Position numbers and translations under genes: made by a program | In this document: positions 15,675 to 24,276 of the stretch, piece by piece | Numbering within the stretch: position 1 is the first letter of the stretch | Layout of the letters: every line of letters begins with the position of its first letter | Notes under the pieces: generated by a model | Seen by the model: the letters and a program-made list of their open reading frames with translations, nothing else | Databases searched by the model: none | Told to the model about the DNA's origin: nothing | Source of the DNA: Arenibacter sp965652575 | GTDB lineage: Bacteria > Bacteroidota > Bacteroidia > Flavobacteriales > Flavobacteriaceae | DNA length: 27,303 nucleotides | Direction of reading: 5' to 3' | Assembly (NCBI GenBank): GCA_965652575.1 | Contig: CBFGWQ010000030.1 | Location: forward strand, 1 to 27,303

Positions 15675-17453
15675 TTAAATTTGTTTATCCAGTTGTGAAA
15701 TTACCTCACTGGCTTTATTGTAATCCTGTTGCATCTGAACATCGGAGAAAGGACTATATCTGGCCATTTCACAGTTCTTAAGTAATCCTACAAAGCCCTC
15801 CCGGGTGGTTTCGTCCACATTTTTTTCACTTAATAAAGAAGTTATTTTATCCTTGCTGAAATCCGATGTCTCTATTTTAAGTTTGGCCTTCAAATAATTG
15901 TGCAGTGCCTTTTCCAGGGCCACGTAAAATGATTCCTTGGACCCTAAGGCCTTTTTGGCCGCAGATAGGTATTTCTTGGCCAGTTTATTGGCCCGTTTAA
16001 TTTTGTTGCCTTCCACATCACTGGAAATGGCCTCTCTTTTTTTACCAAAGAGGATGGCCAGGGGAATTAACAGTACCGGAAGAAGCCACCAAAGAAAGAA
16101 ACCGGTAGATCCAAAAAAGTAATTATTGTTGATGGCCGTTAGGTTTGGCCTTATTTTATTGAACACAAATTGATCTCCGGTAGCCACAACCCTTTGTTTG
16201 TTATTGGAAATGGCACCGGTGTTGTCTGCTGCACCGCTAGTGGGGCCTTCCAGTACATTGATCATAATTTCCCCGGAGCTCAAGGTTTGATATTTTTCGG
16301 TCTTGGGGTTAAAAAAGCTGAAAGAAATACTGGGAATGGGATACTTGCCTTTAAATGTAGGTACTATCGTGTAGCTATTGCTTACATTTCCTTCCATACC
16401 GGACAGGGTGGTACGGACACTTTCATTAAACTCCGGATCATATACTTCCAGGGAACTGGGGAGATTTAGACTTGGAATTTCGAAAAGTTTTAAATTTCCC
16501 TTACCGTTTATGGCCACTTTTGCCTGTAGGGATTCGGAGGCATTAAGATGGGTCTTACTGGTGGTAACCGAAAATTGGAATTCACCCACCGCTCCACTAA
16601 AATCTGCCGGTTTTCCTTCTGTAGGCAAAGGTTTTACATTAATTGTCCTATTGCCGGCGGATACGGTCTTGTTGGCTTGGGCAAATATTCTTCCCCCAAA
16701 GAAATCCCGTTTATTGGTGGGGATCTGGAGACTTACATCCAGTGAAAGCGGCTCAATTTCCAGTTCTCCCGTTTTTTGTGGATATAGAACCACTCTTTTT
16801 AGGATTACGGATCGGTATGGTTTACCTTCAAAGGTAGTATTCTGAACATCGTATTTGGTGACCGGAATATCCTGGCTCCAGAAATTGTTATATTTAGGGT
16901 TGTCCAATGCCCTAAAATTTGTTACGTCTATGGTAGGACTTGCGTATAGTTTATAAACTACGGTAACGGCCTCGTTCAAATAGGGGGCGGTTTTGGATAT
17001 TTCGGCTACCAGATGTAAACTTTCATCCGCCACATCATCTACCGTTTTTTCCCCGTCCGGTCTTTCCACTGCAGCGGTTACCTCCACTTCTTTGGGGAGC
17101 GATTTATAGGTTTCGCCCTTGATGACTATGGTGGCCTGCTTGATCGTAAATTTTCCCCTTGCGGTAGGGGCCAGGGTATAGCTGTAGGTTTTGGAAAAGC
17201 TTCTTACCCCGTTCACCCAGGACGAGCTAATGGATTGGGAGGGACCCATAAGTACCCTGAAGCCTTCAAAATCCGGGGGAACAAAATTATCCCCGTCCCT
17301 GTTCATGGTAAAGTCTACCCTTAGACGTTCGTTGATACCCAACACATCTTTGCTTAGGTTCATTTCAAAGGTGACGGTATCATCATTTTGGGCATACGAT
17401 GACATGCCGAGGATCAACAATGAAAATAACGATATGTATTTTTTAATGTTCAC
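15675..17453 (-). CDS. batD: BatD: large membrane-anchored protein of the Bat cluster
   Basis: A 592-residue protein. The signal peptide ends at SSYAQ (about residue 22). A long periplasmic region of beta-sandwich type follows, with the BatD start DTVTFEMNLSKDVLGINERLRVDFTM and the conserved GPSQSISSSWVNG. One membrane helix lies near residues 445-465 (FFLWWLLPVLLIPLAILFG). A cytoplasmic helical tail of about 120 residues is rich in Lys and Glu. The length and order match the BatD 'oxygen tolerance' family. It is 5 bases after batC and 3 bases before batE. In Bacteroides the batA-E set was linked to aerotolerance. A scaffold or client-binding role at the inner membrane is inferred. Confidence 0.92.
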   Translation of the reverse strand: MNIKKYISLFSLLILGMSSYAQNDDTVTFEMNLSKDVLGINERLRVDFTMNRDGDNFVPPDFEGFRVLMGPSQSISSSWVNGVRSFSKTYSYTLAPTARGKFTIKQATIVIKGETYKSLPKEVEVTAAVERPDGEKTVDDVADESLHLVAEISKTAPYLNEAVTVVYKLYASPTIDVTNFRALDNPKYNNFWSQDIPVTKYDVQNTTFEGKPYRSVILKRVVLYPQKTGELEIEPLSLDVSLQIPTNKRDFFGGRIFAQANKTVSAGNRTINVKPLPTEGKPADFSGAVGEFQFSVTTSKTHLNASESLQAKVAINGKGNLKLFEIPSLNLPSSLEVYDPEFNESVRTTLSGMEGNVSNSYTIVPTFKGKYPIPSISFSFFNPKTEKYQTLSSGEIMINVLEGPTSGAADNTGAISNNKQRVVATGDQFVFNKIRPNLTAINNNYFFGSTGFFLWWLLPVLLIPLAILFGKKREAISSDVEGNKIKRANKLAKKYLSAAKKALGSKESFYVALEKALHNYLKAKLKIETSDFSKDKITSLLSEKNVDETTREGFVGLLKNCEMARYSPFSDVQMQQDYNKASEVISQLDKQI

Positions 17454-17458
17454 CTGTA

Positions 17459-18322
17459 TTACCAGTCTTTTTCATTTTGGATTTTTGCCCCTTTTACTTT
17501 TTGGGCATCAATTTTTTCCTGGACCTTTTTTTCTTCGTTCTGCATGGCTTCCAACAAGTTTTTCACTTGTTGGGGGGATAATTGGTTAGGTCTGGGCTGT
17601 TGTTGTTTCTGTTCCTCCGACTTATAGGGCTCGTTGTTCTTCTCTTCATCGTCTCCTTGGCCTTCCTTATTGTCTTCCTTCTCTTCCTCGCCTTTATCCC
17701 CCTCTTCCTTTTTGTCGCCCTGGTTCTCTTTTTGATCCCCTTTATTGTCTTCGTTTTGATCCCCTTCCTTTTTATCCTCGTTCTGATCTTTCTGATCTTT
17801 TTGATCTTTTTGATCTTCCTTGTTTTGGTCGTCCTTATTCTGATCGTTTTTTTGCTCTTCTTCCTGTTGTTTTTTTAGCATTTCCTTGGCCAATGCCAAA
17901 TTATAACGGGTCTCTTCGTCCGTAGGATCATTTCTTAAAGATTCTTTATAGGCATCTACCGCTTTTTGGTATTCTTTGTTTTTCATAAAGACATTGCCCA
18001 TATTATGGTAGGCCCTGTGCTTGTCCGTTTTGTTGGTAGCATTTTCACCTGCTTGCTTAAACCTGCCAAAGGCTTCGCTATAGGTCTCGTTTTCATAATA
18101 GGCATTCCCTAGATTATAAGGGGCTATACTGCTTTCCGCACTCTTGGAGATGGCCCTTCTGTAATTGGCTTCGGCATTTACAAAATCGCTTTCGGACAGG
18201 TCCTTATTACCTTCCCAAGTATAGTTGTTGGCGGTTTTAATCGATTTTTCCTTTTCCTTATCCAACTCCTGGGCATGGACAAGGCCTCCAATCAAAACAA
18301 TGATAAATGCTATCTTTTTCAT
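17459..18322 (-). CDS. batC: BatC: TPR protein with long charged low-complexity region
   Basis: A 287-residue protein. The signal peptide ends at VHAQ (about residue 18). TPR repeats lie at about 45-150 (APYNLGNAYYENETYSEAFGRF, HNMGNVFMKNKEYQKAVDAYKESL, DEETRYNLALAKEML). Residues about 150-242 are almost only Lys, Asp, Glu, Gln, Asn and Gly and are surely disordered. A short conserved tail follows (LSPQQVKNLLEAMQNEEKKVQEKI). This is the BatC plan; the low-complexity linker varies between species. It follows batB after an unusually long 258-base gap, while batD follows by only 5 bases. It is exported to the periplasm and likely binds other Bat proteins through its TPRs. Confidence 0.9.
   Translation of the reverse strand: MKKIAFIIVLIGGLVHAQELDKEKEKSIKTANNYTWEGNKDLSESDFVNAEANYRRAISKSAESSIAPYNLGNAYYENETYSEAFGRFKQAGENATNKTDKHRAYHNMGNVFMKNKEYQKAVDAYKESLRNDPTDEETRYNLALAKEMLKKQQEEEQKNDQNKDDQNKEDQKDQKDQKDQNEDKKEGDQNEDNKGDQKENQGDKKEEGDKGEEEKEDNKEGQGDDEEKNNEPYKSEEQKQQQPRPNQLSPQQVKNLLEAMQNEEKKVQEKIDAQKVKGAKIQNEKDW
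17783..17818. repeat. Four tandem 9-base units inside batC
   Basis: Four consecutive 9-base units (C/T)TGATCTTT with only two variable positions encode the Asp-Gln-Lys repeats of the BatC low-complexity linker. Such in-frame units can expand or contract by replication slippage without breaking the gene. Confidence 0.75.
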
Positions 18323-18520
18323 GCGTTTAATTTTTTTTAATTATTTGGAAATAAACTAATTAAAAAATTGAGAACGTATGTAACCGCTACGCTCTCACAT
18401 TAAAAATTTTAAACATTGCCTTTGTGAAGTAATTTTTAAAATTTATTAATGTTCGTTTCATCTGTTCATATTTATTTGTTCCATATTGGTCAGATGTAAT
18501 TCACCTGGCAATATTTTCGG

Positions 18521-18536
18521 CCCGATAATTATCGGG
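18521..18536. repeat. Perfect 16-base palindrome in the batB-batC gap
   Basis: CCCGATAATTATCGGG is a perfect palindrome with no spacer, 44 bases after the batB stop. No T-run follows on the minus strand, so it is not a classical intrinsic terminator. It could be an operator, a transcript-processing site or a dispersed repeat. I find no second copy in the window. Confidence 0.6.
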
Positions 18537-18580
18537 GGATATCCGGAATTGTTATGGCTCATTTCATAATGCTTCCGCGT

Positions 18581-19618
18581 TTATCGCTCGTTAAACAGAT
18601 TCAATTTTTTAAGCCATTTGGTCTTTCTATCCAAGACAAAAATATCTAAAAATAGGAATAAAAGCCCTGCGGCCAAAAACCACTGGAACTGATCTTTGTA
18701 TTCGGCAAATTGTTTGGCCTCAAATTCCTTTTTGTCCATCTGGTTCAATTGCTCCTTGATAAAGGCAACGGCTTCTTCCGTGTTTTCCCCGTTTATGTAT
18801 TCCCCATTGCCCTCATCGGCAATTTCCTGAAGCACCTCTTCATTTAATTTTGTGATGACCACCTCACCCTGGCTGTCCTTTTTTAGGCTTTCAACGATAC
18901 CGTTTCTTTTTAGGGGAATGGGTGCTCCCTTTGTTTTTCCTACCCCAATGGTAAATATCCTAATTCCTTCATTGGCAGCGTCCTCAACGGCATTGGATAC
19001 ATTGCCCTGGGAATGGTCCTCCCCGTCCGAGATAATGAAAAGTACACGGTTGGTCTGTTCCTCATCGTCATAATAGGTCGATGCCAATTCAATGGCCTGA
19101 TCAATAGCCGTTCCTTGGGAGGAAAGCATATCGGTGTTCATGTTTTGCAGGAACATTTTGGCAGCCCCGTAATCCGTCGTTATCGGGAGTTGGGGAAACG
19201 CCTGTCCGGCATAGGCAATAATTCCAATTCTATCGCTGGCCAGTTGATTGATGATCTCGGAAACCAGGCGTTTTGCCTTTTCCAGCCTATTGGGGGCTAT
19301 ATCCTCGGCCAACATACTTTTGGAAACATCCAATGCAAATACAATATCGACCCCTTCCCTCTTAACGGTTTCCAATTTGGTGCCTATCTTTGGGTTCACC
19401 AATGCCATTGTTAGGGAGGCTATTCCCAACAGAATAAAAATTAATTTTAAGGTAGATTTAAAGTTGGATCTATCCGGGGTCAATCGCTTTAAAAGGCTTA
19501 GGTCGGCAAATTTTCTCTGTGTCCTTTTTTTCCATATTTGAAGGAGTATAAAAAGAACCACCATTACCGGAATGACGGATAAGAGGTATAAATATGATTT
19601 TTCGTCCAACTGAATCAT
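18581..19618 (-). CDS. batB: BatB: VWA-domain membrane protein of the Bat cluster
   Basis: A 345-residue protein with two N-terminal membrane helices (about 10-28 and 56-74). A von Willebrand A domain follows (about 90-275), and a C-terminal helix at about 313-332. The metal-ion-dependent adhesion site is intact: Asp97, Ser99 and Ser101 in DVSKS, the Thr in SQGTAIDQAI, and the Asp in ISDGEDHS. It starts 36 bases after the batA stop and closely resembles BatA, from which it probably arose by duplication. The VWA domain likely faces the periplasm and binds partners through a divalent metal. A gap of 258 bases with a palindrome separates it from batC. Confidence 0.93.
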   Translation of the reverse strand: MIQLDEKSYLYLLSVIPVMVVLFILLQIWKKRTQRKFADLSLLKRLTPDRSNFKSTLKLIFILLGIASLTMALVNPKIGTKLETVKREGVDIVFALDVSKSMLAEDIAPNRLEKAKRLVSEIINQLASDRIGIIAYAGQAFPQLPITTDYGAAKMFLQNMNTDMLSSQGTAIDQAIELASTYYDDEEQTNRVLFIISDGEDHSQGNVSNAVEDAANEGIRIFTIGVGKTKGAPIPLKRNGIVESLKKDSQGEVVITKLNEEVLQEIADEGNGEYINGENTEEAVAFIKEQLNQMDKKEFEAKQFAEYKDQFQWFLAAGLLFLFLDIFVLDRKTKWLKKLNLFNER

Positions 19619-19654
19619 TTTGTATTCTTCCTTTTTAAATCAATTTCTACAGTA

Positions 19655-20653
19655 TTAAATAAAACTCCTGTACAAGGTATTCCTTGCCAACCATTCCAAC
19701 AACAGCAAAACCCCTGCCAAATATACCCAAGGTCTAAATCTTTCTTCGTATTTGTAGTACTTGAATTCCTCTACCTCCGTTTTTTCCAATTTATTGATTT
19801 CCTCGTAAATGGCTTCCAGTTTTTTATTGTCGGTAGCCCTAAAATATTGTCCCCCGGTTGTTTCCGCTATAGATTTTAAAAGGCTTTCATCTATTTCCAC
19901 TTCCCGCATCCCATATCTGAAGGATCCGTCTGCGTTATAGGCTATGGGTGTCATGGCGTTACCATTGGTGCCAATACCAATGGTGTAGGTTTTAATGCCG
20001 AATTCCACCGCCAGATCCGCAGCTGTTTGTGGCTCAATAAATCCCGAATTGTTTACCCCGTCGGTGAGAAGTATAATTACCTTGCTCAATGCCTTGCTTT
20101 CCTTTAGTCTGTTTACAGAGGTGGCCAGTCCCATTCCAATAGCGGTCCCATCATTTAATTGCCCATAGGTTATCTCGTCCAAGGCCCTTAAAACTATGGA
20201 TTTATCACTGGTAATGGGCGTTTTGGTATAGCTTTCCCCTGCATAGGCCACCAATCCGATCCTATCGTTGGGTCTTTCGTTGATAAAGTCGGCCGCTACT
20301 TTTTTAAGCGCTGCCAATCTATAGGGCTTTAGATCTTTTGCCAACATACTGGAGGAAACATCTATGGCCATAACAATATCGATCCCCTTGGTGGTTTTGG
20401 TCCTGGTGGAGATATCCTCGGTCTGTGGCCTCGCCATTGCCACTATAATGGCGGTCAATGCCAACAGACGCATAACAAACAGTGCCGGTTTTAGTTTGGG
20501 CAATATGCTACGGTTGTGAAAGCCCTTGATGCTCGATATTTTTAAGGAAGCGGTCTGTTCCCTTCTTTTAAAGAAATACCAAAGCACAGCCACCGGAAGT
20601 AATAACAACAACCAGAAAAATTGTGGGTTCGCAAAGGAAATATTCTCAAACAT
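19655..20653 (-). CDS. batA: BatA: VWA-domain membrane protein of the Bat cluster
   Basis: A 332-residue protein. An N-terminal membrane pair (about 10-28 and 57-74) is followed by a VWA domain (about 88-280) with an intact MIDAS: Asp98, Ser100 and Ser102 in DVSSS, the Thr in NDGTAIGMGLA, and the Asp in LTDGVNNSG. A C-terminal helix lies near residues 308-325. It shares this plan, and the IGLVAYAG(E/Q) stretch, with BatB. Its ATG directly abuts the stop codon of the preceding gene, implying translational coupling. By family knowledge it acts with a MoxR ATPase and a DUF58 protein, both encoded upstream. Confidence 0.94.
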   Translation of the reverse strand: MFENISFANPQFFWLLLLLPVAVLWYFFKRREQTASLKISSIKGFHNRSILPKLKPALFVMRLLALTAIIVAMARPQTEDISTRTKTTKGIDIVMAIDVSSSMLAKDLKPYRLAALKKVAADFINERPNDRIGLVAYAGESYTKTPITSDKSIVLRALDEITYGQLNDGTAIGMGLATSVNRLKESKALSKVIILLTDGVNNSGFIEPQTAADLAVEFGIKTYTIGIGTNGNAMTPIAYNADGSFRYGMREVEIDESLLKSIAETTGGQYFRATDNKKLEAIYEEINKLEKTEVEEFKYYKYEERFRPWVYLAGVLLLLEWLARNTLYRSFI

Positions 20654-22309
20654 CTATAAGCTTGTTTTTACTTCTACTGAGTTTAAAATTCGGTCTACTA
20701 TCCGGTCCGCATACTGGTCATCTGCCAACCAGGTCAAGATTATATTTTGTTGAAAGCCGTTACCTCCAAAAAATAGGACCGTATAGTTCCCGGAGACCGG
20801 TTCCTTGGATTCTGGCACTGCAAATTTTCCACTGCCGTACAGTTTAACTCCCTTGACCCCCGAGAGGGTAGTAAAAGCTTCCTGTTTGGTAGTGATGTTC
20901 TTGGCACCTTGATCTTCAAAATTTTTCAAAATCTGTTCCGCGGCCTTTTCAAAATCCGGTTCTTCCGGTTGTGCCAGGGTAATGGAGGTGGCACCAATGG
21001 TAAACAGTCCAATGGAGCTCCTATAGGCAAATGCCTGCATTTCTTTTATAGAAGCCTGGGTTTCCGGAGGTAGTTTTACCGCTTGTCTCAATAAGACTTT
21101 TGGGGTCTGCAGACTAATCGGTGGGAAACCGTAATCGCTCTGCACCCATTCCCCTTCCAATAATTCTTTGGTGGGGTGGCCCAGAACCGTATCTTTTACC
21201 TGTCCAAACCCATAATAACCTATTGCTGCAATAGAGGAAAATAATAGGACAAGTACCGCAGTAACGGCAATAATGACCAATTTTTTCTTGTGTTTCCTGC
21301 GTTCCAGTTCCTCCAAATATTCCGCGCGTTGCAGTAATTCCTCTTCAGTGGGCTCCGGAATGGCCTCTTTGGTCTTGATCACGATCTGCTCTACAGATCT
21401 TCTATCCTGTTCGGCTACCGAGGATTCCGGTTTGGATTTTGCAAATTTCACCAAATCCGAGGTCTGTAACACCTTTTTGAACTGTTGTATGGTATCATGG
21501 TCCAGTTTCAATTGACCGGCATCCCTCATCATTTCCAATTTATCTATCAATTGGTCCGTAGTACTTTCCAATGCGGTAACATGGACATCTTCTTCCAAGT
21601 AGGACCGTACAATGTCCGTTAATTCGGAATAGTAGGATTTATAATCGTCCTGAATTAAATATTTTGATTTTTCCAATTGTTTTAAGCCAAGGATGGCACG
21701 GTCAAACGGTGGCAATAGGGCTACTTTTTCCTCTTCGCTCAAAGGTTTTTTTCTAAAAACGAACCAATACAGTGCTGCCCCGGCCAATATTAGGAACCCC
21801 AGTACCCAAAGAAGTATTTTCCATAGCGCTCCGTTCGATTTTTCTACATTTATTATGGGTTTTATGTCGTACATCTTCTGCGCCAAGGTATCCACAGGTA
21901 CTGTGGCAACCTCAATTCTAAGGGAGTCTGTAAAAAACGGTTTCCCGTTTACCATAATCTGTTGCCTTGGAAGGATATAGGAACCCGAATCAAATTGGGT
22001 TAGGGCGTAAATTTTTTGAAGTGTCATCCTATCCAATTTTTTAACGGTATCGGTCTTGAGGGCCTCCACGGTTTCCAAAGGGGAAAAGGTCTGGCCTTCC
22101 GGGAAGATTACCTGAGCGGTGGAATCTGTTTCTACGCTAACTTTAAAATTGATCTGTTCGCCGATCTTTATATGGGTAGTATCCACCCCGGATACAATGA
22201 CGGGCGTATTTTGGGAAAATCCTTGTGTCGAGGCCAATAGTAGACACAGGACCATATATCGTAGTAAATACGAATAATTATTTATAATGCTCAAATTTAA
22301 GTTCCTCAT
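20654..22309 (-). CDS. BatD-like double-membrane-spanning protein between the DUF58 gene and batA
   Basis: A 551-residue protein from the ATG at 22309. A TTG three codons upstream would overlap the DUF58 stop; ATG with AGAGAAGAGG upstream looks better. A signal peptide ends near GFSQN (about 32). A periplasmic beta-rich region with PVIVSGVDTTHIKIGEQINFKVSV and ILPRQQIMVNG resembles the BatD N-terminus. Membrane helix 1 is at about 161-185. A cytoplasmic helical region carries DYKSYYSELTDIVRSYLEE, which recalls the BatD C-terminus and DUF4381-like proteins. Helix 2 is at about 344-367. A ~180-residue C-terminal domain (VSGNYTVLFFGGNGFQQNIILTW) is one I do not recognise. It probably connects VWA partners on both sides of the membrane. 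Confidence 0.85.
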   Translation of the reverse strand: MRNLNLSIINNYSYLLRYMVLCLLLASTQGFSQNTPVIVSGVDTTHIKIGEQINFKVSVETDSTAQVIFPEGQTFSPLETVEALKTDTVKKLDRMTLQKIYALTQFDSGSYILPRQQIMVNGKPFFTDSLRIEVATVPVDTLAQKMYDIKPIINVEKSNGALWKILLWVLGFLILAGAALYWFVFRKKPLSEEEKVALLPPFDRAILGLKQLEKSKYLIQDDYKSYYSELTDIVRSYLEEDVHVTALESTTDQLIDKLEMMRDAGQLKLDHDTIQQFKKVLQTSDLVKFAKSKPESSVAEQDRRSVEQIVIKTKEAIPEPTEEELLQRAEYLEELERRKHKKKLVIIAVTAVLVLLFSSIAAIGYYGFGQVKDTVLGHPTKELLEGEWVQSDYGFPPISLQTPKVLLRQAVKLPPETQASIKEMQAFAYRSSIGLFTIGATSITLAQPEEPDFEKAAEQILKNFEDQGAKNITTKQEAFTTLSGVKGVKLYGSGKFAVPESKEPVSGNYTVLFFGGNGFQQNIILTWLADDQYADRIVDRILNSVEVKTSL

Positions 22310-22314
22310 GTAAA

Positions 22315-23181
22315 TCAACCTCTTCTCTTAAAATAGCCCAATAATTTCTTTACATAACTTTCATCCACCCTACAGCTCAGCACCCCGCAACCGGATTTGG
22401 TAAAGGTTTCCTGAAAATAGGCAACCCGCTCACTATAGTGTTTGCCATAGGCCATCCTTACTTTTTTGGACTGGGTATTCACCAATTGAATGGCTCCCGT
22501 TTCGGCATCCTGCATTTGTACCATGCCTAAATTTGGAATATTTTCCTCCCTCTCATCATACACCCTAATACCGGTAAGATCGTGTTTTTTGCCCGTAATA
22601 CGCAAGGTTTGAAGATAATCATCGGTAATAAAATCCGAGAGTACGAAGACAATGGCCTTTTTCTTCATTACGTTGGTAAGGAATTTTAAGGCGGCTCCCA
22701 GATCGGTCTCACTGCTCTTGGGCGTAAACTCCAGCAATTCCCGGATTATCCTTAGGGCGTGACTTTTTCCTTTCTTGGGGGGTATATATAGTTCCACTTC
22801 ATTGGTAAACAAAAGAAGTCCCACTTTATCATTGTTCTGAAGTGCCGAAAATGCCAGCGTAGCGGAGATTTCGGTAATAACTTCCTTTTTAAACTGATTG
22901 CTGGTACCAAAAAGTTCCGAACCGCTCACATCTACCATGAGCATCATGGTAAGTTCCCTTTCTTCCTCGAATACCTTTACAAAAGGTTCGTTATAACGTG
23001 CGGTTACGTTCCAATCTATGGATCGGACATCATCACCAAACTGATATTGGCGCACCTCACTAAACGTCATACCCCTTCCCTTAAAAGTCGAGTGGTATTC
23101 CCCACCAAAAATATGGTCGGAAAGACGCCTCGTCTTTATTTCGATCTTGCGGACTTTTTTTAATAATTCTTTGGTATCCAT
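22315..23181 (-). CDS. DUF58 (VWA-like) protein partner of MoxR
   Basis: A 288-residue soluble protein. The DUF58 core signature is clear: GRGMTFSEVRQYQFGDDVRSIDWN at about 36-58, then VTARYNEPFVKVFEEERE. It is followed by a VWA-like fold with the MIDAS DxSxS Asp84, Ser86 and Ser88 in MLMVDVSGSELFG. FVLSDFI and later GIRVYDERE continue the fold. There is no membrane segment, so it is cytoplasmic. DUF58 proteins are encoded beside moxR in most bacteria and probably serve as adaptors that link the ATPase to the membrane VWA proteins. The gene starts 93 bases after moxR, the gap being filled by a heptad repeat array, and ends 5 bases before the next ATG. Confidence 0.94.
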   Translation of the reverse strand: MDTKELLKKVRKIEIKTRRLSDHIFGGEYHSTFKGRGMTFSEVRQYQFGDDVRSIDWNVTARYNEPFVKVFEEERELTMMLMVDVSGSELFGTSNQFKKEVITEISATLAFSALQNNDKVGLLLFTNEVELYIPPKKGKSHALRIIRELLEFTPKSSETDLGAALKFLTNVMKKKAIVFVLSDFITDDYLQTLRITGKKHDLTGIRVYDEREENIPNLGMVQMQDAETGAIQLVNTQSKKVRMAYGKHYSERVAYFQETFTKSGCGVLSCRVDESYVKKLLGYFKRRG

Positions 23182-23185
23182 TTTT

Positions 23186-23276
23186 CAGTTTGCAGTTTGC
23201 AGTAATGAGTATTCAGCTACAGTACGTTCTAATTGTTTACGACTGGCAACTGTAGACTGATAACTGTGCACTGATT
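23186..23276. repeat. Inverted array of 7-base units (CAGTnnn / ACTGnnn)
   Basis: The gap between moxR and the DUF58 gene is built of heptads. On the left are CAGTTTG, CAGTTTG, CAGTAAT, GAGTATT and CAGCTAC (23186-23220). On the right are ACTGGCA, ACTGTAG, ACTGATA, ACTGTGC and ACTGATT (23242-23276). The two halves are in inverted orientation with a 21-base spacer. TCAGCTACAGT (23213-23223) can pair with ACTGTAG(A)CTGA (23249-23260) with one bulged base. The right array runs into the moxR stop codon. Confidence 0.75.
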
Positions 23277-24276
23277 AAGGTACTTCAATTTCGTTTACGA
23301 TCTTGTTTATTATTTCTTCCGAAGTAATGTTTTCTGCCTCGGCCTCGTAGGTGATGCCGATCCTATGGCGTAAAACGTCATGGATCACTGCCCTTACATC
23401 TTCGGGAACAACGTAACCCCGCCTTTTTATAAAGGCATAGCATTTGGCAGCTACCGCCAAATTGATACTACCCCTTGGCGAAGCTCCGAAACTGATCAAA
23501 GGTTTTAGGTTTTCCAAATTATATTTTTCCGGATATCGGGTGGCAAATATAATATCGAGAATATATTTCTCAATCTTTTCGTCCATATACACATCCCTTA
23601 CCGCCTTTTGGGCACTGAGAATCTGATTAAGGCTAACCACAGGTTTTACCTCATCGTATGCTCCCTTAAGGTTTTGCCTGATTATTAATTGCTCCTCGCT
23701 GAGCTTGGGGTAATCTATAACGGTCTTTAACATAAAACGATCCACCTGGGCTTCCGGTAGGGGGTAAGTTCCTTCCTGTTCCACCGGGTTTTGCGTGGCC
23801 ATTACCAGAAAGGGCCTGTCCAGTACAAAAGTTTCATCACCTATGGTAACCTGTTTTTCCTGCATGGCTTCCAAAAGGGCGGATTGCACCTTTGCGGGAG
23901 CACGGTTAATCTCATCCGCAAGGACAAAATTGGCAAATATGGGTCCTTTTTTAATGGAGAAATCGTTCAATTTCATATTGTAGATCATGGTACCCACAAC
24001 ATCTGCGGGTAAAAGATCGGGAGTAAATTGAATCCTGCTAAAGCTTCCGTGTACCGCTTTTGCCAAGGTGTTTATCGCCAAGGTTTTGGCCAGACCGGGA
24101 ACACCCTCCAAAAGAATATGGCCCTGTCCCAAAAGTCCAATGAGCAATCGTTCCACCATATGTTTTTGTCCAACGATCACTTTGTTCATCTCTAAAATAA
24201 GTAGGTCGATAAAAGCACTCTCCTGGGCAATTTTCTCGTTCACGGCACTAATGTCTACCGAAGTATTTTCTTCCAT
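23275..24276 (-). CDS. MoxR-family AAA+ ATPase
   Basis: A 333-residue cytoplasmic ATPase. Walker A is GVPGLAKT (58-65). Walker B is in FVLADEINRAPAKVQSALLEAMQE, sensor 1 is in VMATQNPVEQEGTYPLPEAQVDRFM, and the C-terminal lid domain carries GASPRGSINLAVAAKCYAFIKRRGYVVPEDVRAV, all diagnostic for MoxR. It heads the Bat cluster and is expected to form a hexamer that remodels or inserts cofactors into client proteins through the DUF58 and VWA proteins encoded downstream. A candidate promoter lies about 155-190 bases upstream. The stop codon overlaps the last heptad of an intergenic repeat array. Confidence 0.96.
   Translation of the reverse strand: MEENTSVDISAVNEKIAQESAFIDLLILEMNKVIVGQKHMVERLLIGLLGQGHILLEGVPGLAKTLAINTLAKAVHGSFSRIQFTPDLLPADVVGTMIYNMKLNDFSIKKGPIFANFVLADEINRAPAKVQSALLEAMQEKQVTIGDETFVLDRPFLVMATQNPVEQEGTYPLPEAQVDRFMLKTVIDYPKLSEEQLIIRQNLKGAYDEVKPVVSLNQILSAQKAVRDVYMDEKIEKYILDIIFATRYPEKYNLENLKPLISFGASPRGSINLAVAAKCYAFIKRRGYVVPEDVRAVIHDVLRHRIGITYEAEAENITSEEIINKIVNEIEVP

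Noticed and set aside
17582..17878. Plus-strand 98-residue frame of almost only Leu, Ile, Val and Phe
   Set aside because: It is the exact antisense of the Lys/Asp/Glu/Gln-rich linker of batC; the hydrophobicity is a by-product of that low-complexity sequence, not a membrane protein.
23186..23276. Heptad array considered as a CRISPR
   Set aside because: The unit is 7 bases with only four conserved positions and no spacers, far from the repeat-spacer architecture of CRISPR.
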